A stretch of 64,000 nucleotides of DNA from Motilibacter rhizosphaerae. Its GTDB lineage: Bacteria; Actinomycetota; Actinomycetes; Motilibacterales; Motilibacteraceae. Under the pieces are notes generated by a model. The model was not told where the DNA came from. It did no database searches and saw only the letters and a program-made list of their open reading frames with translations. Location: assembly GCF_004216915.1 (NCBI RefSeq), contig NZ_SGXD01000004.1, positions 310,001 through 374,000 on the forward strand, in the 5' to 3' direction. The translations under genes and the position numbers were made by a program. The number at the start of each line of letters is the position of its first letter. The stretch's first letter is position 1. This document shows positions 16,066 through 24,728 of the stretch, piece by piece.

Positions 16066-17406
16066 TCAGTGCTGCGCGAGCATCTCCGCGACGAGGAACG
16101 CCAGCTCGAGCGACTGCTGGTGGTTGAGCCGCGGGTCGCACGCGGTCTCGTAGCGCAGCACGAGGTCGGGCTCGGCCAGGCCGCTGGCGCCACCGATGCA
16201 CTCGGTGACGTCGTCGCCGGTGAGCTCCACGTGCACGCCGCCGGGGACGGTCCCCAGGCCGCGGTGGACCTCGAAGAACCCGCGCACCTCGTCGACGACG
16301 TCGTCGAAGCGCCGCGTCTTCACCCCGGCGGCCTCGATCGTGTTGCCGTGCATGGGGTCGCAGACCCACAGCACCTGCGCGCCGCTCGCGGTGACCTTCT
16401 CGACCAGCGGCGGCAGCGCCTCGCGGATCCGGCCGGCACCCATGCGCGTGATGAAGGTGAGCCGCCCGGGCTCCCGGTCGGGGTCGAGCCGGTCGATGAG
16501 GGCCAGCGCGTCGTCGGCCGAGGTCGTCGGGCCGAGCTTCACCCCGATGGGGTTGCGGACGCGCGCGGCGAGGTCGACGTGCGCGCCGTCGAGCTGCCGG
16601 GTGCGCTCACCGACCCAGACGAAGTGCGCCGAGGTGTCGTAGGGCAGCCCGGTGCGGGAGTCGATGCGGGTGAGCGCGCGCTCGTACTCGATGAGCAGGG
16701 CCTCGTGCGAGGTCCAGAAGTCGACCCGGCGCAGCGACTCGGAGTCCGCGCCCACCGCCTGGAGGAACTCGATCGCGCGGTCGATCTCGCCGGCGAGCTG
16801 CTCGTAGCGCGCAGTCGCCCCGCCGTCGCGCAGGAAGCCCTGGTTCCAGGCGTGCACCTGGCGCAGGTCGGCGAACCCGCCCTGGGTGAAGGCGCGGACG
16901 AGGTTCAGCGTCGCGGCGGAGGTGTTGTAGACCTGCAGCAGGCGTCGGGGGTCCGGGACGCGCGAGTCCTCCGTGAACTCCAGCCCGTTGACCGCGTCGC
17001 CGCGGTAGGCCGGGAGCACCACGCCGTCGCGGGACTCGTTGCCCGAGGAGCGCGGCTTCGCGAACTGCCCCGCGATGCGCCCGACCTTGACCACCGGCAC
17101 GCTCGCGCCGTAGGTCAGCACGACCGCCATCTGCAGCATCGTCTTGAGCTTGGCCCGGATGGCGTCGGCGGTCGCGCCCGCGAAGGTCTCCGCGCAGTCC
17201 CCGCCCTGCAGCCAGAACGCCTCACCGCGCGCCGCCGCGGCCGCCTGCGCCTTGAGCGCGTCGCACTCCGCGGCGAACACGAGCGGGGGCAGCGTGCGCA
17301 GCTCGCGCTCCACGGCGCCCAGCGCCGCACGGTCCGGCCACTCCGGCTGCTGGGCCGCGGGGAGCTCGGGCAGGTCCAGCGCCGGCTGGGGCGAGGGGGT
17401 GCTCAC
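16066..17406 (-). CDS. aroG: 3-deoxy-7-phosphoheptulonate synthase, class II
   Basis: About 446 residues, the size of plant-like and mycobacterial class II DAHP synthases. Signatures visible are FWLQGGDCAETF, KVGRIAGQFAKPRS, SHEALLIEYERALTR, HFVWVGERTRQLDGAHV, LGPTTSADDALALI and VWVCDPMHGNT, followed by a His-rich HVELTGDDVTEC. It catalyses the same reaction as the class I-beta enzyme 4 kb away but shares no recognisable sequence with it. The GTG start is eight bases after a TACGCT hexamer. In mycobacteria the class II gene sits near pknL, as here. Confidence 0.94.
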   Translation of the reverse strand: MSTPSPQPALDLPELPAAQQPEWPDRAALGAVERELRTLPPLVFAAECDALKAQAAAAARGEAFWLQGGDCAETFAGATADAIRAKLKTMLQMAVVLTYGASVPVVKVGRIAGQFAKPRSSGNESRDGVVLPAYRGDAVNGLEFTEDSRVPDPRRLLQVYNTSAATLNLVRAFTQGGFADLRQVHAWNQGFLRDGGATARYEQLAGEIDRAIEFLQAVGADSESLRRVDFWTSHEALLIEYERALTRIDSRTGLPYDTSAHFVWVGERTRQLDGAHVDLAARVRNPIGVKLGPTTSADDALALIDRLDPDREPGRLTFITRMGAGRIREALPPLVEKVTASGAQVLWVCDPMHGNTIEAAGVKTRRFDDVVDEVRGFFEVHRGLGTVPGGVHVELTGDDVTECIGGASGLAEPDLVLRYETACDPRLNHQQSLELAFLVAEMLAQH

Positions 17407-17414
17407 GAGGGTCC

Positions 17415-17420
17415 AGCGTA
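17415..17420 (-). promoter_or_regulatory. -10 hexamer of the class II DAHP synthase gene
   Basis: TACGCT on the minus strand eight bases before the GTG start, consistent with a leaderless or nearly leaderless transcript. Confidence 0.4.
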
Positions 17421-17442
17421 CCGACCCGCGCGAGCGCGCCGG

Positions 17443-18696
17443 TCAGGTCTCGCGTGCCCGGAGCACCGCGACGCACTCGACGTGCGAGGTCATGGGGAAC
17501 AGATCGAACGCGCGCAGCCCCGCCAGCTCGTAGCCCGCCTCCGCGAAGGTCGCGAGGTCACGGGCCAGCGCGGCCGGGTCGCAGGCGACGTACGCGACGG
17601 TGCGCGGCGCGAGCCGGGCCACCGCCTCGACGACCGGCCGGCGCGCGCCGGTGCGGGGCGGGTCGAGCACGACGAGGTCGGCGCGCTCCAGCGCCAGCCA
17701 CCCGGGCTTCGCGAGGACCTTCTCCACCGAGCCGGCCTCGATGCGGACGTGCGCGTGCTCGTGGAGGTTGCGCCGCGCGTCGGCGGCGGCGCGCTTGTCC
17801 CCCTCGACCGCGACCACGCGCCCGTCCTCGCCCACCAGCGGCGCGAGCGCGCCGGCGAAGAGCCCCGCCCCGGCGTACAGGTCGACGACGGTGTCACCCG
17901 CCCGCGGCCGCAGGGCCTCGACGACGGCGGCGACGAGGGTGTCGGCGGCGCCCGGGTGCACCTGCCAGAAGCCGGCCGCGGAGACCCGCCAGTCGCGCCC
18001 GGCAGCGTGCTCGCGCACCCACGACCGCCCGCGCAGCGGGGACTCGTCGCCGACGACGAGCGTGGAGGTCACCCCCGGCAGACCGGGTACGCGCGGCCGC
18101 CTCGTCCCCGCGGGCTCGACGAGCAGCGTGCGGTCGCCGGTCGACGACGCGACGACCTCGACCTCGGCGGCACCGGGCCAGGTGACGCCGGTGGCGCCGA
18201 CCTCGTCGACGCCGGGAGCGGCGATGGGGCAGGCAGCGACCTGCACGAGGTCGTGGGAGCGGTGCTTGCGCAGCGCGAGCCGCCCCTCCGCGTCGACCGC
18301 GAAGCGCACCCTGGTGCGCCAGCCGAGACCGTCCTCGTCACCGGGGACCGCCTCGACGACGACCTCGCGGTCGAGCCCGGCGAGCCGGACGAGCTGCTCG
18401 CGCACGGCGGCGGCCTTCAGCCCGCGCTGCGCGGGCAGCGAGGCGTGCTGCCAGTCGCAGCCTCCGCAGAGCCCGGGCCGGGCGTACGCGCACGGCGGCT
18501 CGACCCGGTCGGGCGAGGGGCGCAGCACCTCCACGGCGTCGGCGCGGAGGAACCGCTCGCCGTCGTCGGTGATGCGGGCGCGCACCCGCTCCCCCGGCAG
18601 GGCGTGGCGGACGAACACGACGCGGCCGTCGGGGTGGCGCGCCACGCAGGACCCCCCGTGGGCGACGCGCTCGACCTCGAGCTCGAGCGTCGTCAC
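17443..18696 (-). CDS. 23S rRNA/tRNA uracil-5 methyltransferase family, TRAM domain (RlmD/TrmA type)
   Basis: About 417 residues. An N-terminal TRAM domain (LELEVERVAHGGSCVAR) is followed by the cysteine cluster C...CGGCDWQH that holds a 4Fe-4S centre, and then a SAM-dependent fold with VVDLYAGAGLFAG, LDPPRTG and the catalytic Cys in YVACDPAALARDL, ending in FDLFPMTSHVECVAVL. It methylates a uracil in structured RNA; which one cannot be told. The GTG start overlaps the APC permease stop (GTGA). The pair matches mycobacterial Rv2689c-Rv2690c. Confidence 0.9.
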   Translation of the reverse strand: MTTLELEVERVAHGGSCVARHPDGRVVFVRHALPGERVRARITDDGERFLRADAVEVLRPSPDRVEPPCAYARPGLCGGCDWQHASLPAQRGLKAAAVREQLVRLAGLDREVVVEAVPGDEDGLGWRTRVRFAVDAEGRLALRKHRSHDLVQVAACPIAAPGVDEVGATGVTWPGAAEVEVVASSTGDRTLLVEPAGTRRPRVPGLPGVTSTLVVGDESPLRGRSWVREHAAGRDWRVSAAGFWQVHPGAADTLVAAVVEALRPRAGDTVVDLYAGAGLFAGALAPLVGEDGRVVAVEGDKRAAADARRNLHEHAHVRIEAGSVEKVLAKPGWLALERADLVVLDPPRTGARRPVVEAVARLAPRTVAYVACDPAALARDLATFAEAGYELAGLRAFDLFPMTSHVECVAVLRARET

Positions 18697-20768
18697 GCGT
18701 CGGACTTCAGCGTCGGGACGTCGGCAGGCGCGTCGACCAGCGGCTGCTCGCCCGGGTAGCGGGTGGGCGGCGCGATGACGCCGGCCGCGATCGCGGCCTT
18801 GACGCGTGCCTTGTGGGCCTCGATGACGCGGGCCTCGAGCTCCTCGGAGGAGCGCAGCTGCCACGGGACGCTGATGACCATCACGCCCGGGGTGAACAGC
18901 AGCCGTGTCTTGAGCCGCAGCGCGCTCTGGTTGTGGAGCAGCTGCTCCCACCAGTGGCCGACGACGTACTCCGGGATGTAGACGGCGACGACGTCGCGCG
19001 GGCTGGAGCGGCGCACCGAGCGGACGTAGCGCACGACCGGTGCGGTGATCTCGCGGAAGGGGCTGTCGAGGACCTTGAGCGGCACCGGGATGCCGCGCCG
19101 GTCCCACTCGGTCTGCAGCGCGTGCGTCTCGTCCGGGTCGACGCTCACCGTCACGGCCTCGAGGGTCGAGGGCCGGACCGCGCGGGCGTAGTTCAGCGCA
19201 CGCAGCGTCGGCTTGTGGATCTTCGACACGAGGACCATCGCGTGCGTCCGCGCGGGGAGCGTGACCTCCTCGTCGGGGTCGGGCTCGAGCTCGCGCGACA
19301 CCGACTCGTAGTGCGAGTTGATCTTGCGCATGAGCAGGAAGATGACCGGCATCGCGACGACGACGATCCACGCCCCGGCGAGGAACTTCGTGACGAGCAC
19401 GATGACGAGCACGGTGCCCGTGCAGGCCGCCCCGATCGCGTTGATGATGCGCGAGGTCCGCATGGTGCGGCGGACAGCCGGGTCGGTCTCGAGCGGGATC
19501 GTGCGGTTCCAGTGCCGCACCATCCCCGTCTGGCCGAGGGTGAAGCTGCAGAACACCCCGAGGATGTAGAGCTGGATCAGCCGGGTCACCGAGGCGTCGA
19601 AGCTGACGATGAGCAGGATCGCGAAGCCGGCGAGAACGAGGATGCCGTTGGAGAACACCAGCCGGTCGCCGCGGGTGTGCAGCTGGCGCGGCAGGAAGCG
19701 GTCCTGGGCCAGCACCGAGCCGAGCAGCGGGAAGCCGTTGAAGGCGGTGTTGGCCGCGAGGATGAGGATCGCGGCGGCGAAGGCGAGCAGCAGGTAGTAG
19801 AGGACGTTCTCGCCGAAGACCGCGGAGCCGACCTGCGCGATGACCGTGCGCTGCACGTCGGTCTTGCAGTCGAAGCCGCGCAGGTCGCAGGCGCGCAGCG
19901 GGTCGACGTAGTGCACCTTGCTCAGCACCGCGAGCGCGGTGATGCCGCCGAACATCGTGATCGACAGCGTCGCCATCATGAGCAGCGTCTTGCGGGCGTT
20001 CTCGATCTTCGGCTTCTTGAACGCCGGGACGCCGTTGGCGATCGCCTCGACGCCGGTGAGCGCCGTGCAGCCGGAGGAGAACGCGCGCAGCACGAAGAAC
20101 ACCAGCGCGAAGCCGGAGAGGTGGCTGACCTCCGGGGCGATCGAGTAGTGCGCGCTCTCGGCGACCGGGCGGGAGCCGAACGCCGTGCGCAGCAGGCCGG
20201 TCCCGACCAGGGCGAGCACGAGGACGATGAACGCGTACGTCGGGGTGGCGAACGCCGCGCCCGACTCCTTGAGCCCGCGCAGGTTGAGCGAGGTCAGCAG
20301 CAGCACGAACAGCACGGCGAGGACGACGCGGTGCGGGTCGAGGCCCGGGAACGCCGAGATGATGTTGTCGACGCCGGAGGAGACCGACACCGCGACCGTG
20401 AGGACGTAGTCGACGAGCAGCGCGCTCGCGACCGTCAGGCCCGCGGTGCGCCCGATGTTCTTGCTGGCGACCTCGTAGTCCCCGCCGCCCGTCGGGTACG
20501 CCCGGACGAGCTGCCGGTAGGACGCGACGACGACGAGGAGCAGCAGCACGACCGCGAGCGCGAGCCACGGCAGCAGGTAGAGGTAGGCCAGTCCGCCGAT
20601 GGCGAGCAGGACGAGGACCTCCTGCGTCGCGTACGCGACCGAGGAGAGCATGTCGCTGGCGAAGACGGGCAGCGCGATCCGCTTGGGCAGGAGCGTCTCG
20701 CCCAGCCGGTCGCTGCGCAGCGCCCGCCCGAGGAGGAGGCGCTTGGACAGGTCGGGGAGGACGGCCAC
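18693..20768 (-). CDS. APC-superfamily amino acid/cation permease
   Basis: About 691 residues: roughly twelve membrane helices over the first 470 residues and a soluble C-terminal domain of about 200 residues. The N-terminal ALPVFASDMLSSVAYATQE resembles the conserved first helix of APC transporters. It is next to two TrkA-type potassium-binding proteins on the opposite strand, as in mycobacteria (Rv2690c beside ceoB/ceoC), so a role in potassium or cation-coupled uptake is suggested by context only. The GTG at 20768 is chosen over one 24 bases further upstream because TACCAT lies eight bases before it. Confidence 0.82.
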   Translation of the reverse strand: MAVLPDLSKRLLLGRALRSDRLGETLLPKRIALPVFASDMLSSVAYATQEVLVLLAIGGLAYLYLLPWLALAVVLLLLVVVASYRQLVRAYPTGGGDYEVASKNIGRTAGLTVASALLVDYVLTVAVSVSSGVDNIISAFPGLDPHRVVLAVLFVLLLTSLNLRGLKESGAAFATPTYAFIVLVLALVGTGLLRTAFGSRPVAESAHYSIAPEVSHLSGFALVFFVLRAFSSGCTALTGVEAIANGVPAFKKPKIENARKTLLMMATLSITMFGGITALAVLSKVHYVDPLRACDLRGFDCKTDVQRTVIAQVGSAVFGENVLYYLLLAFAAAILILAANTAFNGFPLLGSVLAQDRFLPRQLHTRGDRLVFSNGILVLAGFAILLIVSFDASVTRLIQLYILGVFCSFTLGQTGMVRHWNRTIPLETDPAVRRTMRTSRIINAIGAACTGTVLVIVLVTKFLAGAWIVVVAMPVIFLLMRKINSHYESVSRELEPDPDEEVTLPARTHAMVLVSKIHKPTLRALNYARAVRPSTLEAVTVSVDPDETHALQTEWDRRGIPVPLKVLDSPFREITAPVVRYVRSVRRSSPRDVVAVYIPEYVVGHWWEQLLHNQSALRLKTRLLFTPGVMVISVPWQLRSSEELEARVIEAHKARVKAAIAAGVIAPPTRYPGEQPLVDAPADVPTLKSDA

Positions 20769-20776
20769 GGTGCTCG

Positions 20777-20782
20777 ATGGTA
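20777..20782 (-). promoter_or_regulatory. -10 hexamer of the APC permease gene
   Basis: TACCAT on the minus strand eight bases before the preferred GTG start; the -35 is unclear. Confidence 0.35.
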
Positions 20783-20895
20783 AGGGCCACACGGCCGGGG
20801 CGTGGTCCGGCGGCGCCCGCGCTGGGCTAGGGTCGGGGACCGGTGGCGAGCAGCGCGACGGCCCGCGGGGGCGGCTGCGAGCCGGGAGGACCTCC

Positions 20896-21561
20896 GTGCA
20901 CTACGTGATCATGGGTTGCGGCCGGGTCGGCGCCACGCTGGCGCACAGCCTGGAGGACGCGGGCCACACCGTCGCGATCATCGACCGCAAGAGCGACGCC
21001 TTCCGCCGGCTCGGGACGCACTTCGCCGGCAAGCGCGTGGCGGGCGAGGGCTTCGACCGCGACGTCCTGCTGGACGCGGGCATCGAGGACGCCGCCGCCT
21101 TCGCCGCGGTGAGCAGCGGCGACAACTCCAACATCCTCGCCGCGCGCGTCGCGCGGGAGACCTTCGGCGTCGACCACGTCGTCGCCCGCATCTACGACCC
21201 CGGCCGCGCCGCGGTCTACCAGCGGCTCGGCATCCCCACGGTCGCGACCGTGCGCTGGACCTCGGACCAGGTCCTGCGCCGGCTGCTGCCGGCGGGCTCC
21301 GAGGTGGAGTACCGCGACCCCACGGGCACCGTGGAGCTGGCCGAGATGGCGTTCGCCGCGAGCTGGATCGGCGCTCCGCTCGTCCGGCTCGAGGAGGCGT
21401 CGGGCGCGCGCATCGCGTTCCTCACCCGCTTCGGCGAGGGCCTGCTCCCGACGCCCGAGACGGTGCTCCAGGACGGCGACCTCGTGCACGCCCTGGTCCG
21501 CGGCGCCGACCGCGCGAACGTCGAGGCGGTCTTCGCCGCCGGTCCCGAGAAGGAGGGCTGA
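20896..21561 (+). CDS. ceoB: TrkA-type NAD-binding potassium transport regulator (first copy)
   Basis: About 221 residues: an RCK-N Rossmann domain (MGCGRVGATLAHSLEDAGHTVAIIDRK, GxGxxG near residue 7) and a C-terminal RCK-C domain (IGAPLVRLEEASGARIAFL, DGDLVHALV). Proteins of this family gate or regulate potassium channels and transporters on binding nucleotides. A GGGAGGA ribosome-binding site precedes the GTG at 20896. It is followed after four bases by a second copy, the usual ceoB-ceoC pair of actinobacteria. Confidence 0.88.
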   Translation: MHYVIMGCGRVGATLAHSLEDAGHTVAIIDRKSDAFRRLGTHFAGKRVAGEGFDRDVLLDAGIEDAAAFAAVSSGDNSNILAARVARETFGVDHVVARIYDPGRAAVYQRLGIPTVATVRWTSDQVLRRLLPAGSEVEYRDPTGTVELAEMAFAASWIGAPLVRLEEASGARIAFLTRFGEGLLPTPETVLQDGDLVHALVRGADRANVEAVFAAGPEKEG

Positions 21562-21565
21562 CGCC

Positions 21566-22243
21566 GTGCGCGTCGCAGTCGCCGGAGCAGGCAGTGTGGG
21601 CCGCTCGATCGCCCGCGAGCTGCTCGACAACGGCCACCAGGTGCTGCTGCTCGACCGCGAGCCGAGCGCCGTCAACCCCGAGCTGGTCCCCGAGGCCGAG
21701 TGGCTGCTCGCCGACGCCTGCGAGATGAGCTCGCTCGACGAGGCGGGCCTGCAGCGCTGCGACGTCGTCGTCGCCGCGACCGGCGACGACAAGGCCAACC
21801 TCGTCGTCGCGCTCATCGCCAAGACGGAGTTCGCCGTGCCGCGCACGGTGGCCCGCGTGAACAACCCGAAGAACGAGTGGATGTTCGACGAGGCGTGGGG
21901 CGTCGACGTCGCGGTCTCGACGCCGCGGCTCATGACCGCGCTCGTCGAGGAGGCCGTGAGCGTCGGCGACATCGTGCGGATCATGACGTTCCAGCAGTCC
22001 GGGACCGACCTCGTCGAGCTGACGATGCCCGAGGACTCGCCCTACGTCGGGTCGCGGGTCGGGGACGTCCCGTGGCCCGGCGACACCGTGCTCGTCGCCA
22101 TCGTCCGCGAGGGCCGCCCCATCGCCCCGACCGCGGACGACCCGCTCGAGGCGCGCGACGAGCTGCTCTTCGTGACGAGCTCGGAGATCGGCGAGGACCT
22201 CGAGCGCGTCCTCGCGCCTCACGGCCGCTCGGCGTCCGCCTGA
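21566..22243 (+). CDS. ceoC: TrkA-type NAD-binding potassium transport regulator (second copy)
   Basis: About 225 residues with the same layout as its neighbour: RCK-N (VAVAGAGSVGRSIARELLDNGHQVLLLDRE) and RCK-C (DSPYVGSRVGDVPWPGDTVLVAIVREG). ATGDDKANLVVALIAK and RVNNPKNEWMFDEAWGVDVAVS are typical of actinobacterial TrkA. GTG start four bases after the ceoB stop. Its last 25 bases overlap the convergent DUF3159 gene. Confidence 0.88.
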   Translation: MRVAVAGAGSVGRSIARELLDNGHQVLLLDREPSAVNPELVPEAEWLLADACEMSSLDEAGLQRCDVVVAATGDDKANLVVALIAKTEFAVPRTVARVNNPKNEWMFDEAWGVDVAVSTPRLMTALVEEAVSVGDIVRIMTFQQSGTDLVELTMPEDSPYVGSRVGDVPWPGDTVLVAIVREGRPIAPTADDPLEARDELLFVTSSEIGEDLERVLAPHGRSASA

Positions 22244-22962
22244 CCCTCGCCCGCGAGCGCGTGCGGCTCGTCCTGCGGGGTCTCCCCCGTGGTGCCCTCG
22301 GCGCCGTCCTCGGGGCCGGCGCTGCGCTGCGCGGCGGCCTCCCGGGCCGCGCGGTAGCCGCCAGCGGGGCGCACGATGCGCAGCGTGGCGAGCAGCACCA
22401 GGGCGTACAGCGGGACGCCGAGCAGCACGTTGGCGGTGCCCAGCGCGTCGACGCGGTCGGCGAGGTAGAACGGCAGCTGCACGCCGAGGCGCAGCGCGAA
22501 CATCCCCGCCCACAGCCAGGTGGCGAGCGAGTACGCCCGCACCCGGTCCGGGCGCTGGCGCCACTCGGTCGTCCCCTCGCCGAGCAGCGTCCCGCCGAAG
22601 AAGCCGAGGACCGGCCAGCGCGCCAGCGCCGACCCGGCGTAGACGACCGCGAAGGCGCCGTTGCGGACGAGGCCGGGGGCGTAGAAGTCGCGGGCGCTGC
22701 CCGTCCACCAGGCGACGCCGGCGCTGACGAGCACGCCCAGCAGGCCGCTCAGCGCGTACTGCACCGTGCCGCGGGCCGCGAGGCGCACCGCCGCGAGCAG
22801 CAGCGCGCTGCCGACGGCGACGACGAGGCTCGGCGTGAGGTGGTGCCCGCCGAGGGTGTAGACGAGGACGAACAGCGTCCCCGGGAGCGCGGACTCGACC
22901 AGGCCGCGGGGGCCGCCGATGGCGGCGGCGAGGTCGAGGCGCTGCGGGTCGGGACCCGTCAC
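22219..22962 (-). CDS. DUF3159 membrane protein
   Basis: About 247 residues with five or six hydrophobic helices; AAIGGPRGLVESALPGTLFVLVYTLGG and ARDFYAPGLVRNGAF, followed by AYAGSALARWPVLGF-like sequence, identify the actinobacterial DUF3159 family (Rv2693c-like). A charged, Glu-rich tail follows the last helix. The GTG start overlaps the stop of the OB-fold gene (GTGA), and the 3' end overlaps the convergent TrkA gene by 25 bases. Function is unknown. Confidence 0.8.
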   Translation of the reverse strand: MTGPDPQRLDLAAAIGGPRGLVESALPGTLFVLVYTLGGHHLTPSLVVAVGSALLLAAVRLAARGTVQYALSGLLGVLVSAGVAWWTGSARDFYAPGLVRNGAFAVVYAGSALARWPVLGFFGGTLLGEGTTEWRQRPDRVRAYSLATWLWAGMFALRLGVQLPFYLADRVDALGTANVLLGVPLYALVLLATLRIVRPAGGYRAAREAAAQRSAGPEDGAEGTTGETPQDEPHALAGEGQADAERP

Positions 22963-23342
22963 CGAGTCTGGGCGCGGAGCTCGTAGACGGGGTTGAACAT
23001 CACGCGGCGCCCGGCGTCGATGGCGACGCGGCCGGTGGCGCGCACGGCCCGGCCCGGGTCGATGCCGGGGATCCGGCGGCGCCCGAGCCACACGACGTGC
23101 AGCGTGGCGGTCCCGTCGTAGACCTCGGCCTCGAGGGCGGGGACCCCGGCCCGGGGACGCAGGGTGACGGTGCGCAGGGTGCCCTCGACGGTGACGAGCT
23201 GGCGGTCGGTGCAGCGGGCGATGGAGTGGCAGCCGTGCTTCTCGACCGTCTCGCGCAGGGCCTGCGCCTCCACCTCCTCGTCGCTGGCGGTGAGGCGCTC
23301 GATCGCCCGACGCAGGAGCCCGCTCTTGGCGGTGGTGGCCAT
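22959..23342 (-). CDS. OB-fold nucleic-acid-binding protein (Rv2694c type)
   Basis: About 127 residues. An N-terminal helical region with CHSIARCTDRQLVTVEGTL leads into a small five-stranded OB fold: LRTVTLRPRAGVPALEAEVYDG, then TLHVVWLGRRRIPGIDPGRAVRATGRV. It resembles RecG/anticodon-type OB domains and is conserved beside DUF3159 and DUF3710 in actinobacteria. The ligand is unknown. ATG start ten bases after the DUF3710 stop. Confidence 0.75.
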   Translation of the reverse strand: MATTAKSGLLRRAIERLTASDEEVEAQALRETVEKHGCHSIARCTDRQLVTVEGTLRTVTLRPRAGVPALEAEVYDGTATLHVVWLGRRRIPGIDPGRAVRATGRVAIDAGRRVMFNPVYELRAQTR

Positions 23343-23351
23343 GGGTCCAGG

Positions 23352-24116
23352 CTACTCGTCGCCGGCGGCGTCCGGGGCGGGTACGCCGGGGTCCTGCGGG
23401 ACGGGAACGACGCCCGCGGGGAGCGCGAGGGGCAGCGGGTCGCGCGGCGCCATGGGCTCGCGCCCGCGCACCACGACGGTGTCGCGGAACACGTCCTCGA
23501 GGACCGCCGCGGCGCCCTCCTCCATCGCGCCGCGGCCGGAGACCACGCCGCGGAGGAACCAGCGCGGGCCGTCGACGCCGATGAAGCGCAGCGGCTGGAA
23601 GCCCTGGCTGCCGTCGGGCAGCTGCGCGGGCAGCGCGGCCCGCAGCTCGGTGCCGAAGGGCCCGTCGCCCTCCTCGACGCCCGCGCCCTGCTCCTGCAGG
23701 CTGGCGAGCAGCTCGCCGCGCACCTCGTCCCAGATGCCCTCGGTGCGCGGTGCCGCGAAGGCGCGCACCTCGAGCCCGCTCTCGCCGTCGAGGAAGGTCG
23801 CGCCCTCGACGGTCCCGGCCTGCTCGTCGACCTGGAGCTGGAGCTCGACGCCCTCGCGCCCGGCGAGCCAGACGGAGCCCAGCGAGATCCGGCGGCCGCC
23901 GTCGGAGGGGTCCTCGACCTCGGAGGCGTCGAACGGCCCGTCGACGCGCCACCCGGACGGGCGTACCGCCGGCGCGCCGCCGGCAGCAGCGGGCGCGTCG
24001 TCCGCTGGCGCCTCCAGCTCCTCGCCCTGCTCCGCACCCTGCGACTGGGGGGCCACGAGCGCGCCGTCGCGCTCCTCGGCGTCCTCGGAGCCGGACCTCT
24101 TGCGTCGACCGAACAC
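23352..24116 (-). CDS. DUF3710 family protein
   Basis: About 254 residues, soluble. A charged, disordered first 60 residues (MFGRRKRSGSEDAEERDG) precede a conserved core, GPFDASEVEDPSDGGRRISLGSVWLAG and RFIGVDGPRWFLRGVVSGRGA, that matches actinobacterial DUF3710 (Rv2696c-like). GTG start. It lies six bases after the dUTPase gene, in the same order as in mycobacteria. No function can be assigned. Confidence 0.8.
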   Translation of the reverse strand: MFGRRKRSGSEDAEERDGALVAPQSQGAEQGEELEAPADDAPAAAGGAPAVRPSGWRVDGPFDASEVEDPSDGGRRISLGSVWLAGREGVELQLQVDEQAGTVEGATFLDGESGLEVRAFAAPRTEGIWDEVRGELLASLQEQGAGVEEGDGPFGTELRAALPAQLPDGSQGFQPLRFIGVDGPRWFLRGVVSGRGAMEEGAAAVLEDVFRDTVVVRGREPMAPRDPLPLALPAGVVPVPQDPGVPAPDAAGDE

Positions 24117-24122
24117 CTGGAG

Positions 24123-24689
24123 TCAGATCCCTTCGAGTGCAGCGGCAGCGCCGCTGGCGGGGGTAGGAGCGTCAGCGCCGCCGGAGAGGGCCGCGGAGCC
24201 GCCGGTCGAGCCGAAGCCGCCGGCACCGCGCGCCGCGCCGGGCAGGCGCTCGACCGCGACGAAGCGGACGCGCTCGACGCGCTGGACGACGAGCTGGGCG
24301 ACCCGGTCGCCGCGCTGCAGGTGCACCGGCGTGCGCGGGTCGAGGTTGACGAGCACGACCTGCACCTCCCCGCGGTAGCCGGCGTCGATCGTGCCCGGGG
24401 CGTTGACGAGCGAGACCCCGCAGCGGGCCGCGAGGCCGCTGCGCGGGTGGACGAAGGCGGCGTAGCCCTCGGGCAGCGCGAGCGCGACGCCCGTCGGCAC
24501 CACCGCGCGCTCGCCCGGGGCGAGCGTGACGTCGACGCGGGTCACGAGGTCGGCGCCGGCGTCGCCCGGGTGCGCGTACGCCGGGGCGGGCAGCCCGGGG
24601 TCGAGCTGCTGCAGCAGCACAGGCACCTCGTCGCCGACGAGCCCGTCGAGCCCAGGGACCACCTGCGCGCCTCCCCCTGCTGTGCCCAC
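24123..24689 (-). CDS. dut: dUTP diphosphatase (dUTPase)
   Basis: Trimeric dUTPase of about 188 residues that hydrolyses dUTP to dUMP. All five family motifs are visible: [29 protein letters not shown] (with the catalytic Asp), [10 protein letters not shown] and the C-terminal Gly-rich [11 protein letters not shown]. Compared with typical 150-residue enzymes it has about 20 extra N-terminal and 20 extra C-terminal low-complexity residues. The GTG at 24689 is favoured by a TAGCGT hexamer six bases before it. Confidence 0.94.
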   Translation of the reverse strand: MGTAGGGAQVVPGLDGLVGDEVPVLLQQLDPGLPAPAYAHPGDAGADLVTRVDVTLAPGERAVVPTGVALALPEGYAAFVHPRSGLAARCGVSLVNAPGTIDAGYRGEVQVVLVNLDPRTPVHLQRGDRVAQLVVQRVERVRFVAVERLPGAARGAGGFGSTGGSAALSGGADAPTPASGAAAALEGI

Positions 24690-24695
24690 GGGAGC

Positions 24696-24701
24696 ACGCT
24701 A
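24696..24701 (-). promoter_or_regulatory. -10 hexamer of dut, leaderless arrangement
   Basis: TAGCGT on the minus strand six bases before the GTG. The divergent DUF3093 gene has TGCAAT (24717-24722) six bases before its own GTG, so two leaderless promoters may lie back to back within 40 bases. Confidence 0.42.
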
Positions 24702-24728
24702 CCGGCCCGCGCGTGCTGCAATGGACGC

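Noticed and set aside
20896-20920. GTGATCATG in the first TrkA gene as a third family A copy.
   Set aside because: Only nine bases match and there is no second arm; it encodes part of the conserved NAD-binding motif.
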